Source of the DNA: Mycolicibacterium monacense
GTDB taxonomy: Bacteria; Actinomycetota; Actinomycetes; Mycobacteriales; Mycobacteriaceae
DNA: 64,000 bases
Direction: 5' to 3'
NCBI RefSeq assembly: GCF_010731575.1
Contig: NZ_AP022617.1
Location: 5,022,001-5,086,000, forward strand
The notes under the pieces were generated by a model. That model ran no database searches and was not told where the DNA came from. It saw nothing but the letters and a program-made list of their open reading frames with translations. Shown here in pieces: positions 26,958 to 35,195 of the stretch; the first letter of the stretch is position 1, and each line of letters starts with the position of its first letter. A program made the translations under genes and the position numbers.

Positions 26958-28283
26958 TCACCGGGTCGATTCCCGATCGGCCGCGTGCAGACCGATCGAG
27001 AACGCCGCCTGGTCATTGTGGTTCAACGGGTCCCGGCCGGTCAGCTCGACGATCCGGGCCAACCGGTGGCGCACCGTGTTGGTGTGGAGGTAGAGGTCGC
27101 GGGCGGTGTCGCTGAGTGAACCGTTGGCGGCGAGGAATGCCCGCAGTGTGCGCACGTGCTGCGTCCCCCGCCGCCGGTCCATCTCCGCGAGCGGCTCGAT
27201 GAGCTGCTGGCGGAAGGGCGCCAGCTGCGCCGGCGGGAGCTGTTCGAGCAGGCTGTCGAGTGTGCTCAACTGGTCCGGTCCGACGCGGCGGCCACTGCGC
27301 TGAGCCAGCTCCAGCGCACTCCGCGCCTGACCGATCGCCGAACCGATCTCCGTCAGGGGCACCAGCGCCGAGTGGCCCGAGGGCAGCGACAGATCGTCGG
27401 TCAGGTCGAGCGGATGCGTCATCACCATGAGGCACAGATCCGGCGCGTCACCGACCAACGCGTCGGGGAAGGCGATCGACAGCAGCGCTCCGGCGCCGGC
27501 CGGCCACGCCGAACACGTGAGTTGACCCGCTGTCAGCCCCGGCCAGTCCAGCAGCTGCCCAAGCGCATCGGGCAGGAGCATCCGCCGCTCGACGAGGGAG
27601 AGCAGCTGTCCGACGCGTTCGCGCGCGAGCGCGGCCTCGACGTCTCGTTCCCCCTGGGTCGCCCGCACGAACCGGGCGATCAGGTCGAGCAGCGCCGGCT
27701 CCGGCGGGGTGCCGCCACCGATCCAACTCGGCGGCCCGCCGTCGGGGTCGAGCAGGAAGCGGCACCCCAGGATCTGGCCTGCGGTGTCGAGGAGCTCATC
27801 GGCCGACGCGTGCCGCCGCAACGCCGAGAGCAGCTCGGGCACGAGCGCGTAGGTCGCCCGTGCGACGGCGATCTCGGCGCCCATCTCGTACTCGGCGACG
27901 AAGCGGCTGACCATGCTGAACGGCACACTCGGCGAGGCGATCAACACCGGCAGCCCGTGGCGCCGGCACTGATCCAGCAGCGCGACAGGCACCTCGTCGT
28001 GACCGTCGCCGACGCCGAAACACACGCCGGCCACTGCTGCCGCGGCCAACGCGTCGGCGAACGTCCGGCAGTCCTGCGGGGTCTGCAGGCTCAAGCCGAC
28101 CGTGCACACCAACTCGCCGCCGCGCAGGTACCGCGACGGATCGCGCATCTCGGTGATGTGCGCCCAGCTGATGGGCCGGTCGAGGTCCTGGGGCGCGCCG
28201 TCGGGGACCGCGAGTCCGAGGCGCGATGCGTCGACCAGCGCGCGCAAGGTCGGGGCTCCCGTATCGACAGGCCGGGCTGTCAT
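26958..28283 (-). CDS. PucR-family transcriptional regulator
   Basis: 441 residues. N-terminal PucR domain (~15-130), a middle linker, and the C-terminal PucR HTH (SLSDTARDLYLHTNTVRHRL, ~residues 393-412). The family senses purine-breakdown products or other nitrogen compounds and activates or represses neighbouring operons. It is divergent from the permease/SDR/ureohydrolase operon across 140 bp with a 24-bp palindrome, so it very likely controls that operon. Convergent with the hemerythrin gene, 7 nt apart. Confidence 0.9.
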   Translation of the reverse strand: MTARPVDTGAPTLRALVDASRLGLAVPDGAPQDLDRPISWAHITEMRDPSRYLRGGELVCTVGLSLQTPQDCRTFADALAAAAVAGVCFGVGDGHDEVPVALLDQCRRHGLPVLIASPSVPFSMVSRFVAEYEMGAEIAVARATYALVPELLSALRRHASADELLDTAGQILGCRFLLDPDGGPPSWIGGGTPPEPALLDLIARFVRATQGERDVEAALARERVGQLLSLVERRMLLPDALGQLLDWPGLTAGQLTCSAWPAGAGALLSIAFPDALVGDAPDLCLMVMTHPLDLTDDLSLPSGHSALVPLTEIGSAIGQARSALELAQRSGRRVGPDQLSTLDSLLEQLPPAQLAPFRQQLIEPLAEMDRRRGTQHVRTLRAFLAANGSLSDTARDLYLHTNTVRHRLARIVELTGRDPLNHNDQAAFSIGLHAADRESTR

Positions 28284-28321
28284 TGGACAAGCGTAACGCC
28301 GATGTCACATCATCCGGCCTC

Positions 28322-28345
28322 GGCATTGTGCGATCGTCCAATGCC
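28322..28345. promoter_or_regulatory. 24-bp palindrome in the PucR/permease divergent gap
   Basis: GGCATTG-N10-CAATGCC, with CGATCG (28331-28336) exactly at the dyad centre. A related ATTGGAC lies over the pucR start (28282-28288), inverted relative to GTCCAAT at 28336-28342. This is the best candidate PucR operator. Confidence 0.5.
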
Positions 28346-28423
28346 ACGCCCTCACCCGGTGCGATCGCTGCGAATTCGCCGCCTTGTCTGGCGTCCGCAC
28401 TGACCTGGGGTGATAGTCAGCAC

Positions 28424-29887
28424 ATGTCGTCCTCGATCGCCGAGCAGCCCCAACAGCTGCGTCGCGAGTTCTCGCTGTGGTCGGCGTTCGCCTTCGCGTT
28501 CGCCTTCATCTCCCCGATCGTCGCCCTCTACGGCATCTTCGGTCTGGCGCTCTCTGCAGCGGGTCCGAGTTTCTGGTGGGGCTTCCTGCTGGTGTTCGCC
28601 GGCCAGTTCCTCGTCGCGCTGGTGTTCGCGACGCTGGTGTCGCGGTGGCCGCTGGAGGGGTCGATCTACCAGTGGTCACGCCGGCTCCTCGGCACCACCT
28701 ACGGGTGGTTCGCCGGCTGGGTCTACATGTGGACGCTGGTCATCGCGATGGCCACCGTCGCCCTGGGCGCGGCGGGCTTCATCGCCAACATCATCGGGCT
28801 GGAGGAGCCCTCGGGAGGAACGCTCGCGCTGATCGCGCTGGTGATCCTGCTGGCGGGCACCGCGGTGAACCTGGTCGGGCGGGGCGCGCTGAAGATCTTC
28901 ATGATCGGCAGCATCATCGCCGAGGTGATCGGGTCGGTGGTGCTCGGCACCTGGCTGCTGCTGTTCCACCGGGAGAACTCACTGTCGGTGCTGTTCGAGG
29001 GCGGCGGCGCCGACACCGGCACACTGGCCTATCTGACCGGGCCCTTCATGCTGGCGGTGGCGTTCATCGGGTGGTCGTTCGTCGGGTTCGAGAGCGCGGG
29101 GTCCATCGCCGAAGAGGTCCACGAGCCGCGCCGGGACCTCCCCAAGGCGGTGCTGTTCTCGCTGGCGTTCATCGCGATCGTGGTGGCCTACTCCAGCCTC
29201 GCGATCATCCTGGCGATCCCGGATCTCGGTGCGGTGGCCGACGGCACCGTGGCCGACCCGGTGTACGACACCCTGACCACCGCGCTGGGTGCGGGCGTCG
29301 CCAAACCGGTCGAGGTGCTGTTCGTCATCGGCTTCCTCGCCAGCTTCCTCGCGCTGCAGACCTCGGCCTCGCGGGTCATCTGGGCCTACGCCCGCGACGG
29401 CGCCCTGCCGGCGGCGGGGGTGCTGGTCCGGCTGCGGGGTAAGGCGCGCATCCCGGTGGTGGCGATCCTCGTCACCACGGTGGTCGGCGCGGCCCTGTTC
29501 CTGCTCAGCATCGTCGCCGGTGACGTCTACTCGCTCATGGTGAACTTCACGGCGGGCGGTTTCTACCTGGCGTTCCTGTTCCCGCTGGTGGGTTTCCTCG
29601 TGGTGATGCTGCGTCGCGCGTGGACACCGGGCGCCTTCTCGCTGGGCCGCGCGACGCTCCCGATCGCGCTGATCGCGGTGGTGTGGGCGGCGCTGCAGTT
29701 CCTCAACATCGCGTGGCCGCGTGTGGCTTTCGAACAGCGCTACCTCGACTGGTCGGTGTGGATCGGCGTGGCCGTGCTGGGCGTGCTCGGCGCGCTGCTG
29801 CTGGCCGGCGTCCGCTCCCGCATCCTCGCCAGCGAGGTCATCGACGACGCAGAGGTTCGCGACGAACTCGCCGACACCCATGAGTGA
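28424..29887 (+). CDS. APC-superfamily amino acid/polyamine permease
   Basis: 487 residues, 12 membrane helices. The start has the APC consensus FSLWSAFAFAFAFISPIVALYG and the middle has VGFESAGSIAEEVHEPRRDLP, the APC helix 6-loop motif. It imports an amino acid, amine or similar compound with a proton or by exchange. First gene of a five-gene operon; its stop overlaps the next ATG by 8 nt. The substrate is probably the nitrogen compound degraded by the following enzymes. ATG 28424 fits the family N-terminus. Confidence 0.9.
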   Translation: MSSSIAEQPQQLRREFSLWSAFAFAFAFISPIVALYGIFGLALSAAGPSFWWGFLLVFAGQFLVALVFATLVSRWPLEGSIYQWSRRLLGTTYGWFAGWVYMWTLVIAMATVALGAAGFIANIIGLEEPSGGTLALIALVILLAGTAVNLVGRGALKIFMIGSIIAEVIGSVVLGTWLLLFHRENSLSVLFEGGGADTGTLAYLTGPFMLAVAFIGWSFVGFESAGSIAEEVHEPRRDLPKAVLFSLAFIAIVVAYSSLAIILAIPDLGAVADGTVADPVYDTLTTALGAGVAKPVEVLFVIGFLASFLALQTSASRVIWAYARDGALPAAGVLVRLRGKARIPVVAILVTTVVGAALFLLSIVAGDVYSLMVNFTAGGFYLAFLFPLVGFLVVMLRRAWTPGAFSLGRATLPIALIAVVWAALQFLNIAWPRVAFEQRYLDWSVWIGVAVLGVLGALLLAGVRSRILASEVIDDAEVRDELADTHE

Positions 29888-30572
29888 TGCCGTCGCCCTG
29901 GTCACCGGCGGTGCCAGTGGTATCGGCGCCGCGGTGGTCGACGCACTGGCGAAGCGCGGTTACACCGTCGGCTGCCTGGACCGTAACCCCGCACCCAACG
30001 TCGAACATGCTGTCGTTGTGGACATTTCAGATGGGCGTGCGGTCGACGCCGCGGTGGCACAGCTGCGCGAGCGGCTCGGTCCGGTCAGCGTGGTGGTGAA
30101 CTCCGCCGGTCATTACGAGATGGTCCCGGTCGCCGACATCTCCCCCGAGGCGTGGCGCACGATGCTGCGCGTGCACCTCGGCGGGTTGGTCAACGTCGCA
30201 CGCTCCTGCCTGCCCGACCTGCTGGAGACCCGCGGCACCCTGGTGGCGATCACCAGCGAGCTGGCGGTCGGAGGAGGCGACGGCGACGCGCACTACGCCG
30301 CGGCCAAGGGTGCGGTCATCGGCCTGGTTCGCAGCCTGGCCGCCGAGGTGGCCGCCCGCGGTGTACGGGTCAACGCGGTGGCGCCCGGACCTACCGACAC
30401 CCCGTTGCTCGCCGCCGACAATCCCTGCCGGACACCGCAATATCTGGCTTCACTGCCGCTGCGGCGGCTCACCACACCGCAAGAGGTCGCCCGCTGCGTC
30501 GAATACCTGGTCTGCGACGCGACGTTCAGCGTCGGTGACGTGGTCAACGTCAACGCCGGAGCCGTCATATGA
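29880..30572 (+). CDS. Short-chain dehydrogenase/reductase (first of a pair)
   Basis: 230 residues. Cofactor motif TGGASGIG, NSAG instead of the usual NNAG, catalytic Ser in AITSE, and Tyr/Lys in YAAAKGA. Asp at the end of the second strand (CLDRN) points to NAD(H). The C-terminus ends VVNVNAGAVI, a little shorter than average. Overlaps the permease by 8 nt and the next SDR by 4 nt. It likely oxidises an alcohol or amino-alcohol intermediate in this pathway. Confidence 0.87.
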   Translation: MSDAVALVTGGASGIGAAVVDALAKRGYTVGCLDRNPAPNVEHAVVVDISDGRAVDAAVAQLRERLGPVSVVVNSAGHYEMVPVADISPEAWRTMLRVHLGGLVNVARSCLPDLLETRGTLVAITSELAVGGGDGDAHYAAAKGAVIGLVRSLAAEVAARGVRVNAVAPGPTDTPLLAADNPCRTPQYLASLPLRRLTTPQEVARCVEYLVCDATFSVGDVVNVNAGAVI

Positions 30573-31333
30573 CCACCGATCTGACCGGACGTGTCGCGCT
30601 GGTCACCGGGGCGGCCCAGGGGATGGGCGCCGCGCACGCCCGCCGCCTCGCAGCCGCGGGAGCCACCGTGGCACTCAACGACATTCGTGACGGCGCTGCG
30701 CTGACCACACTGGCGCAGGAGCTTGGCGGCCTCAGTCTGCCCGGCGACGTGTCCGACCCGGATGAATGCGTGCGCCTCGCGGCCGCGGTCGTGGAGCAGA
30801 CCGGAGGCCTCGACGTCCTCGTCGCCAACCACGCCTACATGACCATGGCGCCGCTGCTCGAACACGACGACGCCGACTGGTGGAAGGTGGTGGACACCAA
30901 CCTCGGTGGCACGTTCTTCCTCGTGCAGGCGGTGTTGCCGCACATGCGCGCCGCAGGCGCGGGGCGCATCGTCGTGATCTCCAGCGAATGGGGGCTGACG
31001 GGCTGGCCGGACGCCACCGCGTACTGCGCCGCGAAATCCGGGCTGATCTCGTTGGTCAAGACGTTGGGCCGCGAACTGGCCCCGGAGCACATCATCGTCA
31101 ACGCCGTCGCACCGGGGGTGACCGACACCCCGCAGTTGCAGGTCGACGCCGACGCCGCCGGGGTGGACCTCGCGACCATTCATCGGCGATATGCGGCGGA
31201 GATCCCGTTGGGTCGCATCGGATCACCCGGCGAGGTGTCGGCAGCGGTCGAGCTGCTCTCCGATTTCACCATGGACGCGGTTGTCGGACAGGTGATCTCC
31301 TGCAACGGCGGCTCGACGAGGGGGAGGGCATGA
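30569..31333 (+). CDS. Short-chain dehydrogenase/reductase (second of a pair)
   Basis: 254 residues. TGAAQGMG cofactor motif, ANHAY in place of NNAG, Ser in VISSE, Tyr/Lys in YCAAKSG, and the terminal VISCNGG block. Asp after beta-2 (LNDIRD) again suggests NAD(H). The unusual ANHAY motif separates it from the first SDR, so the two are not recent duplicates. Overlaps both neighbours by 4 nt. Confidence 0.87.
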   Translation: MTTDLTGRVALVTGAAQGMGAAHARRLAAAGATVALNDIRDGAALTTLAQELGGLSLPGDVSDPDECVRLAAAVVEQTGGLDVLVANHAYMTMAPLLEHDDADWWKVVDTNLGGTFFLVQAVLPHMRAAGAGRIVVISSEWGLTGWPDATAYCAAKSGLISLVKTLGRELAPEHIIVNAVAPGVTDTPQLQVDADAAGVDLATIHRRYAAEIPLGRIGSPGEVSAAVELLSDFTMDAVVGQVISCNGGSTRGRA

Positions 31334-32310
31334 CAACAGAGGGAGGACACGTGCAGTACGTGCAGTCGGAGACGGGGGTGCTGGGTCAGGTCGACGCACA
31401 GGCGGTACCGCGGTACGCCGGAATCGCCACGTTCGCGCGGTTACCGCAGCGCCACGAGGTCGGCGACTACGACATCGCCGTCGTCGGCGTGCCCTTCGAC
31501 AGCGGTGTGACCTACCGGCCCGGTGCTCGATTCGGCCCGTCCGCGATCCGGCAGGCGTCCCGGCTGCTCAAGCCGTACCACCCCGCGCTCGACGTGTCGC
31601 CGTTCGCCGCGGCGCAGGTCGTCGACGCGGGCGATATCGCGGCCAACCCGTTCGACATCGCCACCGCCGTCGACGAGATCCGCGCCGGGGTGCTCGGGCT
31701 TCTCACCCGCCCCGAACAGCGTGTCGTGTTGCTGGGCGGGGACCACACCATCGCGCTGCCGGCCCTGCAGGCCGTCAACGAGGTGCACGGTCCGGTGGCG
31801 CTGGTGCACTTCGACGCCCACCTCGACACCTGGGACACCTACTTCGGCGCCCCCTGTACCCACGGCACCCCGTTCCGCCGGGCGTCCGAACAGGGGCTGT
31901 TGGTGAAGGATCGCTCCGCGCACGTCGGCATCCGCGGTTCGCTCTACGACCGCGCCGACCTGCTCGAGGACGCCGAACTCGGATTCACCGTGGTGCACTG
32001 CCGCGACATCGACCGCATCGGCGTCGACGGCGTGATCGAACGGGTCCTCGACCGGGTCGGCGACCATCCGGTCTACGTGTCCATCGACATCGACGTGCTG
32101 GACCCGGCGTTCGCCCCGGGCACGGGAACCCCGGAGATCGGCGGCATGACCAGCCGGGAACTGGTCGCGGTGCTGCGGGCCATGCGCGGGTGCAACATCG
32201 TCGCCGCCGACATCGTGGAGGTGGCGCCGGCCTACGACCAGGCCGAGGTCACCGCCGTCGCCGGGGCCAACCTCGCCTACGAGCTGATCACGCTGATGGC
32301 CGACCGATGA
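31330..32310 (+). CDS. Ureohydrolase (agmatinase / guanidino-acid hydrolase family)
   Basis: 326 residues. All binuclear-metal motifs of the arginase/agmatinase family are present: GGDHT (His139), FDAHLDTWD (Asp162, His164, Asp166) and SIDIDVLDP. The GDIDV-like loops fit agmatinase, guanidinobutyrase or guanidinopropionase more than arginase. It splits urea from a guanidino compound. ATG 31330 overlaps the SDR stop; the frame upstream is open but lies inside that SDR gene. Overlaps the following hydrolase gene by 4 nt. The substrate is unresolved; no nickel chaperone genes are nearby. Confidence 0.88.
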   Translation: MTTEGGHVQYVQSETGVLGQVDAQAVPRYAGIATFARLPQRHEVGDYDIAVVGVPFDSGVTYRPGARFGPSAIRQASRLLKPYHPALDVSPFAAAQVVDAGDIAANPFDIATAVDEIRAGVLGLLTRPEQRVVLLGGDHTIALPALQAVNEVHGPVALVHFDAHLDTWDTYFGAPCTHGTPFRRASEQGLLVKDRSAHVGIRGSLYDRADLLEDAELGFTVVHCRDIDRIGVDGVIERVLDRVGDHPVYVSIDIDVLDPAFAPGTGTPEIGGMTSRELVAVLRAMRGCNIVAADIVEVAPAYDQAEVTAVAGANLAYELITLMADR

Positions 32311-33176
32311 GCGAATTGCGCTGGCCCGACGGCAAATCCGCGGCGGCCGCGTTCACGTTCGACGTGGACGCCGAATCGGCCTTGCTGTGGGGGCCCGCCG
32401 GAAATTTGGAGGCCGTCGGCGCGCGGATGAGCGTGATGAGCCATCAGGCCTACGGCCCGCTGGTCGGGGTCCCGCGCATCCTCGACCTGCTGGAGCGTCA
32501 TCAGATCGCCTCCACGTTCTTCGTGCCGGGTCACACCGCCGACCGCTACCCGGAGGCGATCCGCAGCATCGTGGCCGCCGGACACGAGATCGCCCACCAC
32601 GGATACCTGCACGAACAGCCCACCGCGCTGACCCTCGAGGAGGAGATCGACGTCATCGACCGCGGGCTCGCGGCGCTCGCCGACGTCGCCGGGGTGCGGC
32701 CCGTCGGCTACCGCGCGCCGATGTGGGACCTGTCGTGGCGCACGCCCGCGCTGCTCGCCGAACGCGGGTTCCTCTACGACTCGAGCCTGATGGACGCCGA
32801 CCATCCGTACGAGCTGGCGGTGGCCGGGCACGATCCGCTGGTGGAGATTCCGATCCAGTGGGCGCTCGACGACTGGGAGCAGTACTGCTTCCTGCCCGAC
32901 ATCTCGGGCAGCGGTCTGATCGAGAGCCCCCGCAAGGCGCGGGAACTGTGGCAGCTGGAGTTCGACGGACTGCGCCGGGCCGGCGGCTGCTGGGTGCTGA
33001 CCAACCACCCGTTCCTGACCGGCCGGACGTCGCGCGCGGCCGAACTCGACGACCTGATGCGCTACGTCCTCGACCACGACGACGTGTGGACCACCAACCT
33101 GGGGACGATCGCCGAACACGTCCGTGCGCTGGGGCTCGCGCCGCGCAGCATCACACCGCCTGACGTGCCGCGCTGA
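32307..33176 (+). CDS. Polysaccharide-deacetylase-fold hydrolase (PgdA/PuuE-like)
   Basis: 289 residues, no signal peptide, so cytoplasmic. NodB-fold motifs: TFDVDAES (metal Asp), HEIAHHGYLHE (two metal His) and GYRAPMWDLS. This cytoplasmic subgroup (HpPgdA-like, with PuuE allantoinases and cyclic imidases) opens cyclic imides or ureides rather than deacetylating sugars. Together with the ureohydrolase in the same operon this suggests breakdown of a hydantoin-like or guanidino ring compound. Last gene of the PucR-linked operon. Confidence 0.85.
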   Translation: MSELRWPDGKSAAAAFTFDVDAESALLWGPAGNLEAVGARMSVMSHQAYGPLVGVPRILDLLERHQIASTFFVPGHTADRYPEAIRSIVAAGHEIAHHGYLHEQPTALTLEEEIDVIDRGLAALADVAGVRPVGYRAPMWDLSWRTPALLAERGFLYDSSLMDADHPYELAVAGHDPLVEIPIQWALDDWEQYCFLPDISGSGLIESPRKARELWQLEFDGLRRAGGCWVLTNHPFLTGRTSRAAELDDLMRYVLDHDDVWTTNLGTIAEHVRALGLAPRSITPPDVPR

Positions 33177-33184
33177 GGCACGGC

Positions 33185-33198
33185 CATAATCTCCCGCA
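33185..33198 (+). promoter_or_regulatory. -10 box for a leaderless start of bioY
   Basis: CATAAT (33185-33190), 7 nt, then ATG 33198 with no ribosome site. CTGACG at 33160-33165 could be the -35, though with a long 19-bp spacer. It fits a leaderless mRNA. Confidence 0.5.
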
Positions 33199-33806
33199 TG
33201 GACGGGAAGGTGGACGCGCCACGGCGCCGGGCCGTGACCGCGGGTGACCTCACCCAGGCCGCGGTGTTCGCGGCGCTGATCGCCGCCCTCGGACTGCCGG
33301 GCACGATCACCGTCGGGCCCAGCGGGGTGCCGATCACCGTGCAGACCCTCGGGGTGATGCTCGCCGGGTCGATCCTCGGCCCGCGCAAGGGGGCGCTGGC
33401 CGTCGCGCTGTTCGCGATCCTGGCCATCGCCGGACTCCCCATCCTGGCCGGCGCCCGCACCGGGCTGGTGTCGCTGTCGTCCCCGACCGCCGGGTTCTTC
33501 GTCGGGTGGCTGCCTGCCGCGGTGGTCATCGGCGCGCTGACCGCGATGATGATGCCGAGGTACCGGATCTCGTGGGGCATCGCGATCAACGTCGTCGGCG
33601 GGATGGCGGTGATCTACGCGTTCGGCACCGTCGGCCTGATGATCCGCACCGATCTGTCGTGGTGGGCGGCGTTGTCCACGAACGGAATCTACGTGCCCGG
33701 CGACGTCGCCAAGGCGGTGGTGACGGCCTTCGTCGCGGCGCAGGTGCACCGCGCCCGACCCGGCCTGATCACCCCGTGGAGACGGCGCCGCACCTCCGAT
33801 GGGTGA
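33198..33806 (+). CDS. bioY: BioY, substrate-binding component of the biotin ECF transporter
   Basis: 202 residues, about six membrane helices. BioY hallmarks: VPITVQTLGVMLAGSILGPRKG near residues 49-70 and LPILAGARTGLVSLSSPTAGFFVGW. It binds biotin at the membrane and works with an ATPase and a T subunit encoded directly downstream. Its end overlaps bioM by 8 nt. The last ~15 residues are Arg-rich and cytoplasmic. No BirA box is evident; the promoter seems leaderless. Confidence 0.93.
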   Translation: MDGKVDAPRRRAVTAGDLTQAAVFAALIAALGLPGTITVGPSGVPITVQTLGVMLAGSILGPRKGALAVALFAILAIAGLPILAGARTGLVSLSSPTAGFFVGWLPAAVVIGALTAMMMPRYRISWGIAINVVGGMAVIYAFGTVGLMIRTDLSWWAALSTNGIYVPGDVAKAVVTAFVAAQVHRARPGLITPWRRRRTSDG

Positions 33807-34497
33807 GGGCATCGAGGTCGACGGCATCGTGTTCGACGGGGTCACCCACGCGTACGGTGACCGCCCCGTACTGCGCGACGTCTCGCTCACCTTGTCCGAA
33901 CGCCGGATCGGCGTCGTCGGGGCGAACGGCAGCGGCAAGTCGACGCTGGCGCGGATGATCAACGGCCTGCTACTCCCGGATCGGGGCGCGGTGCGGGTGC
34001 ACGGCCTCGACACCCGGCGGGCGACCCGCAAGGTCCGGCGCCGGGTCGGCTTCGTCTTCACCGACCCCGACCGCCAGATCCTCATGCCGACCGTCGCCGA
34101 GGACATCGAGCTGTCGCTGTCGCGGCACGGGCTGAGCCGCGGCGAACGCGCGGCCCGCACCCGGCGGGTGCTCGACCGGTTCGGGCTCGCCGGACATGCG
34201 GACCACCCCGCCCACCTGCTTTCCGGCGGTCAGAAGCAACTGCTGGCGCTGGCGGCGGTACTGGTCACCGAGCCCGACATCGTGGTGGCCGACGAACCGA
34301 CGACGCTGCTCGACCTGCGCAACACCGCGATGTTGCGCGGCGCGTTCGCCACCCTGGACACCCAGCTGATCGTCGTGACCCACGACCTCACCGTCGTCGA
34401 CGACTTCGACCGCGTGATCGTCCTCGACGAGGGTGAGGTGGTGGCCGACGACGTGCCGGCGGTCGCGCTGTCGGCCTACCGGCGGTTGATGTCGTGA
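33799..34497 (+). CDS. bioM: BioM, ATPase of the biotin ECF transporter
   Basis: 232 residues, a single ABC ATPase: Walker A GANGSGKST (~36-44), Q-loop TDPDRQI, signature LSGGQKQL and Walker B IVVADEPTTLLDL. The degenerate Q-loop with DPDRQ matches ECF A-type ATPases. Overlaps bioY by 8 nt and bioN by 4 nt. Confidence 0.92.
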   Translation: MGEGIEVDGIVFDGVTHAYGDRPVLRDVSLTLSERRIGVVGANGSGKSTLARMINGLLLPDRGAVRVHGLDTRRATRKVRRRVGFVFTDPDRQILMPTVAEDIELSLSRHGLSRGERAARTRRVLDRFGLAGHADHPAHLLSGGQKQLLALAAVLVTEPDIVVADEPTTLLDLRNTAMLRGAFATLDTQLIVVTHDLTVVDDFDRVIVLDEGEVVADDVPAVALSAYRRLMS

Positions 34498-35096
34498 CGG
34501 TACTGGGCGTCTACCGGCCGGGGAAGTCGCTGCTGCACCGGCTGCCCGCCGGCGTCAAACTGGTCGGCCTCGGCGCGCTGATCGCGCTGATGTCGGTCGT
34601 CGTCGACACGCCCGCGCACCTGGGCGTGGCGGCGCTCGGGGTGCTGGCCGTCCTGGCATCCGCGCGGATGGGCCCGAGAATCGTTGTGACGCAGCTTCGT
34701 CCGGTGCTGTGGGTGGTCGCGGTCATCTTCGCGTTCCAGCTGCTGTTCACCGACTGGCAGCGCGCCCTGGTGGTCTGCGGGATCCTGGCGCTGTCCGTGG
34801 CGCTGGCCGCGGCGGTCACCACGAGCACCCGCACCACCGACATGCTGGCCGCGATGACCCGGGCGATGCGTCCGCTGGGCAGGGTCGGATTCCCGGTCGA
34901 GCAGGTCGCGCTCGGTCTGGCGCTCACGATCCGGGCGATCCCGCTGATGGTCGAGACCGTGCGCCAGGTGGAAGAGGCGCGCCGCGCTCGGGGTCTGCGG
35001 TTCTCGCCGCGCATCGTCGTCGCCCCGGTGGTGGTCGCCGCGCTGCGCACCGCCGACGGATTCGCCGACGCGCTCGCCGCCCGCGGCCTCGACTGA
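34494..35096 (+). CDS. bioN: BioN, T (coupling) component of the biotin ECF transporter
   Basis: 200 residues, four to five membrane helices and the EcfT C-terminal motifs: AxR-type helices seen as EEARRARGLRF and ADALAARGLD. It couples ATP hydrolysis by BioM to the BioY substrate subunit. Ends the operon; a 57-bp hairpin lies 30 nt downstream, between it and the convergent LysR gene. Confidence 0.92.
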   Translation: MTVLGVYRPGKSLLHRLPAGVKLVGLGALIALMSVVVDTPAHLGVAALGVLAVLASARMGPRIVVTQLRPVLWVVAVIFAFQLLFTDWQRALVVCGILALSVALAAAVTTSTRTTDMLAAMTRAMRPLGRVGFPVEQVALGLALTIRAIPLMVETVRQVEEARRARGLRFSPRIVVAPVVVAALRTADGFADALAARGLD

Positions 35097-35125
35097 GCAG
35101 CCGACTGGCACAACCGGTCTTGCGC

Positions 35126-35182
35126 CGACTTCTACACCAGGGTCGTGGGACCGCACAGGCGACGACCGTGGTGTAGAACTCG
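35126..35182. terminator. Long inverted repeat between convergent bioN and lysR genes
   Basis: 21-nt arms (35126-35146 and 35162-35182) with two mismatches and a 15-nt loop. The stem core is TTCTACACCA/TGGTGTAGAA. Its position between two converging genes suggests a bidirectional terminator; there is no clear U tract. It begins with CTTGCGCCGA, as does the hairpin at 54002-54063, so it may be one copy of a small palindromic repeat family. Confidence 0.65.
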
Positions 35183-35195
35183 CGAGCGTATAGCC

